Assembly (NCBI GenBank): GCA_034926235.1
Contig: JAYFRE010000114.1
Span: 1-7,880, forward strand
Direction of reading: 5' to 3'
DNA length: 7,880 nucleotides
Source: JAYFRE01 sp034926235
GTDB lineage: Bacteria > Pseudomonadota > Alphaproteobacteria > Rhodospirillales > Magnetospirillaceae
Below are positions 6,123 through 7,880 of the stretch, piece after piece. The notes beneath the pieces were generated by a model, which made no database searches, was not told where the DNA came from, and saw only the letters and a program-made list of their open reading frames with translations. Both the position numbers and the translations under genes were made by a program. Within the stretch, counting starts at the first letter, position 1; each line of letters starts with the position of its first letter.

Positions 6123-6587
6123 ATGGCGCTGTTCGTTTCCACTTTTATCAACAAGATCGACCGCAAGGGGCGCGTTTCCGTCCCGGCGTCGTTTCGCGCT
6201 GCCCTGTCGCAACAAAGCTTCCAAGGCTTCGCCGCCTTCCCGTCCTTCACCGCCCAGGCGATCGAGGGCTACCCCTCCAGCTTCCTGGAAAATCTCGCTG
6301 CCGCCTCGTCCGAATCCTACGACGTCTTTTCGCCTGAACTGGACGACATCAACACGCTCATCTTCGCCTCCGCGCACCAGATTTCCTTCGATCCCGAAGG
6401 CAGGATCATCCTGCCTGCAGAACTGATCGCCCACGCCAACATCACCGACCAAGCCGCGTTCGTCGGCCGGGGCCGCACCTTCCAGATCTGGGAGCCTTCC
6501 GCGCTGAAAGCGCGCCACAACGAGGCCCGCGCCCGGGCCATGGCCAATCCGCCGCGCATCACCTTGAAGAGCGGGAGCGAGATATGA
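6123..6587 (+). CDS. mraZ: MraZ transcriptional regulator, first gene of the dcw cluster
   Basis: DNA-binding repressor of the division and cell-wall (dcw) cluster; MraZ forms a ring-shaped oligomer that binds repeated TGGG-type boxes upstream of its own gene. The 154 residues hold two SpoVT/AbrB-like MraZ repeats, each with the hallmark D-x-x-G-R: DRKGR at 13-17 within NKIDRKGRVSVPASFR (10-25), and DPEGR at 90-94 within SFDPEGRIILPAEL (88-101). AAFVGRGRTFQIWEP (111-125) is another family block. Length is typical (about 140-160). AAGGA at 6107-6111 is the ribosome site, spaced 11 bases from ATG at 6123, a little long. The last codons overlap rsmH by ATGA (6584-6587), the usual order in dcw clusters. 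Regulation is likely through the CCCA-repeat operator at 5972-6005. Confidence 0.96.
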   Translation: MALFVSTFINKIDRKGRVSVPASFRAALSQQSFQGFAAFPSFTAQAIEGYPSSFLENLAAASSESYDVFSPELDDINTLIFASAHQISFDPEGRIILPAELIAHANITDQAAFVGRGRTFQIWEPSALKARHNEARARAMANPPRITLKSGSEI

Positions 6588-7543
6588 ACGCCCCGCATGT
6601 GCCGGTCTTGTTGGACGAAGTGCTGGACGCCCTCGCCCTTCGAGACGGGGCCCTCTATGTCGATGGCACCTTCGGCGCCGGCGGCTATTCCATGGCGATG
6701 CTGGCCCGCGCCGAATGCCGCGTCATCGGCATCGACCGCGATCCTGACGTCCAAGCCCGCGCGCAGGGGATGGACGCCGTCCGCGACGGACGCCTGACGG
6801 TTCTGGCCGGACGTTTCGGCGATATGGACCGGCTGCTGGCCGAGACCGGCATCAGCGCGGTCGATGGCGTCGCCCTCGATCTCGGCGTGTCTTCGATGCA
6901 GATCGACCAGGCGGAACGCGGCTTTTCCTTCGCCAAGGACGGCCCGCTCGACATGCGCATGGAGCAAAGCGGGACCGACGCCGCCGATCTGGTCAACAGC
7001 CTGCCCGAGGAAGAACTGTCCGACATCTTCTGGCGTTACGGCGAAGAACGCCATGCGCGCCGGTTGGCCCGCGCCATCGTCGCCGACCGCAAACAGACGC
7101 CCTTCACCACCACCGGCCAACTGGCCGGCCTGATCCGCCGCATCGTGCCGCGCTCCAATGACGGCATCGACCCTGCCACCCGCGCCTTCCAGGCGCTGCG
7201 GGTCGCCGTCAATGACGAGATGGGCGAAATCGAGCGCGGTCTGCGGGGCGCTGAACGGCTGCTGTCTCCCGGCGGACGGCTTGCCGTGGTGTCGTTCCAT
7301 TCGCTCGAAGACCGCGCCGTCAAAACTTTCCTCAAGAACCGGTCAGGAACCGCGCCCCGGCCCAGCCGCCATCTTCCCCTTCCCGAGGATGGCCGCGCCG
7401 CCACCTTCCGTCTGATCGCCACACGGCCGATCCGTCCCGGCAGAGCCGAGGCGGACCGCAATCCGCGCGCGCGTTCGGCGCGCCTGCGCATCGCCGAACG
7501 GACCGGCGCTCCGGCCTGGAACGAAGAAGGAGCCGGGCTATGA
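6584..7543 (+). CDS. rsmH: 16S rRNA (cytosine1402-N4)-methyltransferase RsmH (MraW)
   Basis: S-adenosylmethionine-dependent enzyme that N4-methylates C1402 in the decoding centre of 16S rRNA, acting on the small subunit in the cytoplasm. The 319 residues match the family (about 310-320). The methyl-donor fold shows VDGTFGAGGYS (26-36), GIDRDP (49-54) and DLGVSSMQID (99-108). Further signatures are ERGFSF (111-116), PLDMRM (121-126), the helical insert domain (about 130-210) with RAFQALRVAVN (200-210), the family motif VSFHSLEDR (236-244), and the C-terminal SARLR (298-302). All expected motifs look intact. Its ATG overlaps the mraZ stop and its stop overlaps the ftsL start (ATGA both times), so it is translated within the dcw operon. 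Confidence 0.97.
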   Translation: MNAPHVPVLLDEVLDALALRDGALYVDGTFGAGGYSMAMLARAECRVIGIDRDPDVQARAQGMDAVRDGRLTVLAGRFGDMDRLLAETGISAVDGVALDLGVSSMQIDQAERGFSFAKDGPLDMRMEQSGTDAADLVNSLPEEELSDIFWRYGEERHARRLARAIVADRKQTPFTTTGQLAGLIRRIVPRSNDGIDPATRAFQALRVAVNDEMGEIERGLRGAERLLSPGGRLAVVSFHSLEDRAVKTFLKNRSGTAPRPSRHLPLPEDGRAATFRLIATRPIRPGRAEADRNPRARSARLRIAERTGAPAWNEEGAGL

Positions 7544-7880
7544 TGAAGGGAACGACATTCGTCTGGGCCGGGCTTGCCGTCGTCGCCGCCGGAGCCCTGT
7601 TCCTGCTCAAATTCGAGGTTCAGGCCCAGGAACAGCGCCTGAATTCCCTGCGCAAAGAGATCGTCGCCACCCGCGAGAACATCCATGTCCTCAAGGCGGA
7701 ATGGAGTTATCTGAACGATCCTCAGCGCCTGCGCGAACAGGCCGAACGCCATCTCGGCATGCGGCTTCTGACGCCGGACCAGATCGGCGACATCGCCGCC
7801 CTGCCCCCCGCCCAGCCCAAGGACCGGATGCTGGCGGACATGAACGACGCCCCCACCACCCCCCCACCCGCCCCGACCCC
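7540..7880 (+). CDS. ftsL: Cell division protein FtsL (3' end beyond window)
   Basis: Small bitopic divisome protein that forms a coiled coil with FtsB and, with FtsQ, activates the septal synthase FtsWI. 113 codons are visible and the frame is open at the window edge. A short cytoplasmic tail (1-6) precedes a membrane helix (about 7-24, WAGLAVVAAGALFLL). A periplasmic coiled coil follows (about 26-56), then EWSYLNDPQRLREQAERHLG (54-73), a strongly conserved alphaproteobacterial FtsL block. The visible end turns Pro-rich (TTPPPAP). Two adjacent ATG codons (7540 and 7543) can start it; 7540 overlaps the rsmH stop by ATGA and I prefer it. AGAAGGAG at 7525-7532 is a good ribosome site. Position after rsmH is the standard dcw order, with the septal transpeptidase gene ftsI expected next. 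Confidence 0.92.
   Translation, partial: MMKGTTFVWAGLAVVAAGALFLLKFEVQAQEQRLNSLRKEIVATRENIHVLKAEWSYLNDPQRLREQAERHLGMRLLTPDQIGDIAALPPAQPKDRMLADMNDAPTTPPPAPT

Noticed and set aside
6317..7300. Long minus-strand frame opposite mraZ/rsmH
   Set aside because: Shadow of rsmH and mraZ, both of which carry complete family motifs.

Overview
This window is G+C-rich chromosomal DNA from an alphaproteobacterium. The gene content and protein sequences look most like Rhodospirillales (Magnetospirillum/Phaeospirillum-type), but the genus is inferred from general resemblance only. All recognised genes are on the + strand. Coding DNA is high in G+C. The 5821-6000 stretch falls to about 42-45% G+C by my count and then rises to about 72% in 6001-6060.

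Layout: (1) 2-52, the last 16 codons of a membrane protein, followed by 83-1078, a TRAP-type solute-binding protein with a twin-arginine-like signal; this is probably the end of a TRAP transporter operon. (2) 1131-5234, a tightly overlapped four-gene run: djlA (membrane-anchored J-domain co-chaperone), uup (ABC-F ATPase), an EamA/DMT exporter, and an AmiD-like N-acetylmuramoyl-L-alanine amidase that appears to start at TTG and lacks a signal peptide. Each junction overlaps by 1-4 bases. (3) 5384-5762, rnpB, the class A RNase P RNA, with a well-placed promoter just upstream. (4) 5763-6122, a 360-base gene-free region that carries the control region of the division/cell-wall cluster. (5) 6123 to the window end, mraZ-rsmH-ftsL, the head of the dcw cluster, each gene overlapping the next by ATGA.

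Most of the window is conserved housekeeping DNA; the interest lies in the 5763-6122 region. It holds three CCCA units (TGGG on the other strand) at an exact 10-bp period, with a degenerate fourth. This matches the known MraZ operator and sits between and over the -35 and -10 of a likely mraZ promoter. A GAAC-N7-GAAC site matches the alphaproteobacterial LexA box, and two GANTC (CcrM) sites lie close to the promoter. Most unexpectedly, a solitary 29-base element just before the mraZ ribosome-binding site has the layout of a type I-E CRISPR repeat (TTCCCC, 7-bp stem, GGGGATGAAC), with no second copy at array spacing. It could be a chance hairpin, a relic, or a Cas6e-type processing or regulatory site in the dcw leader.
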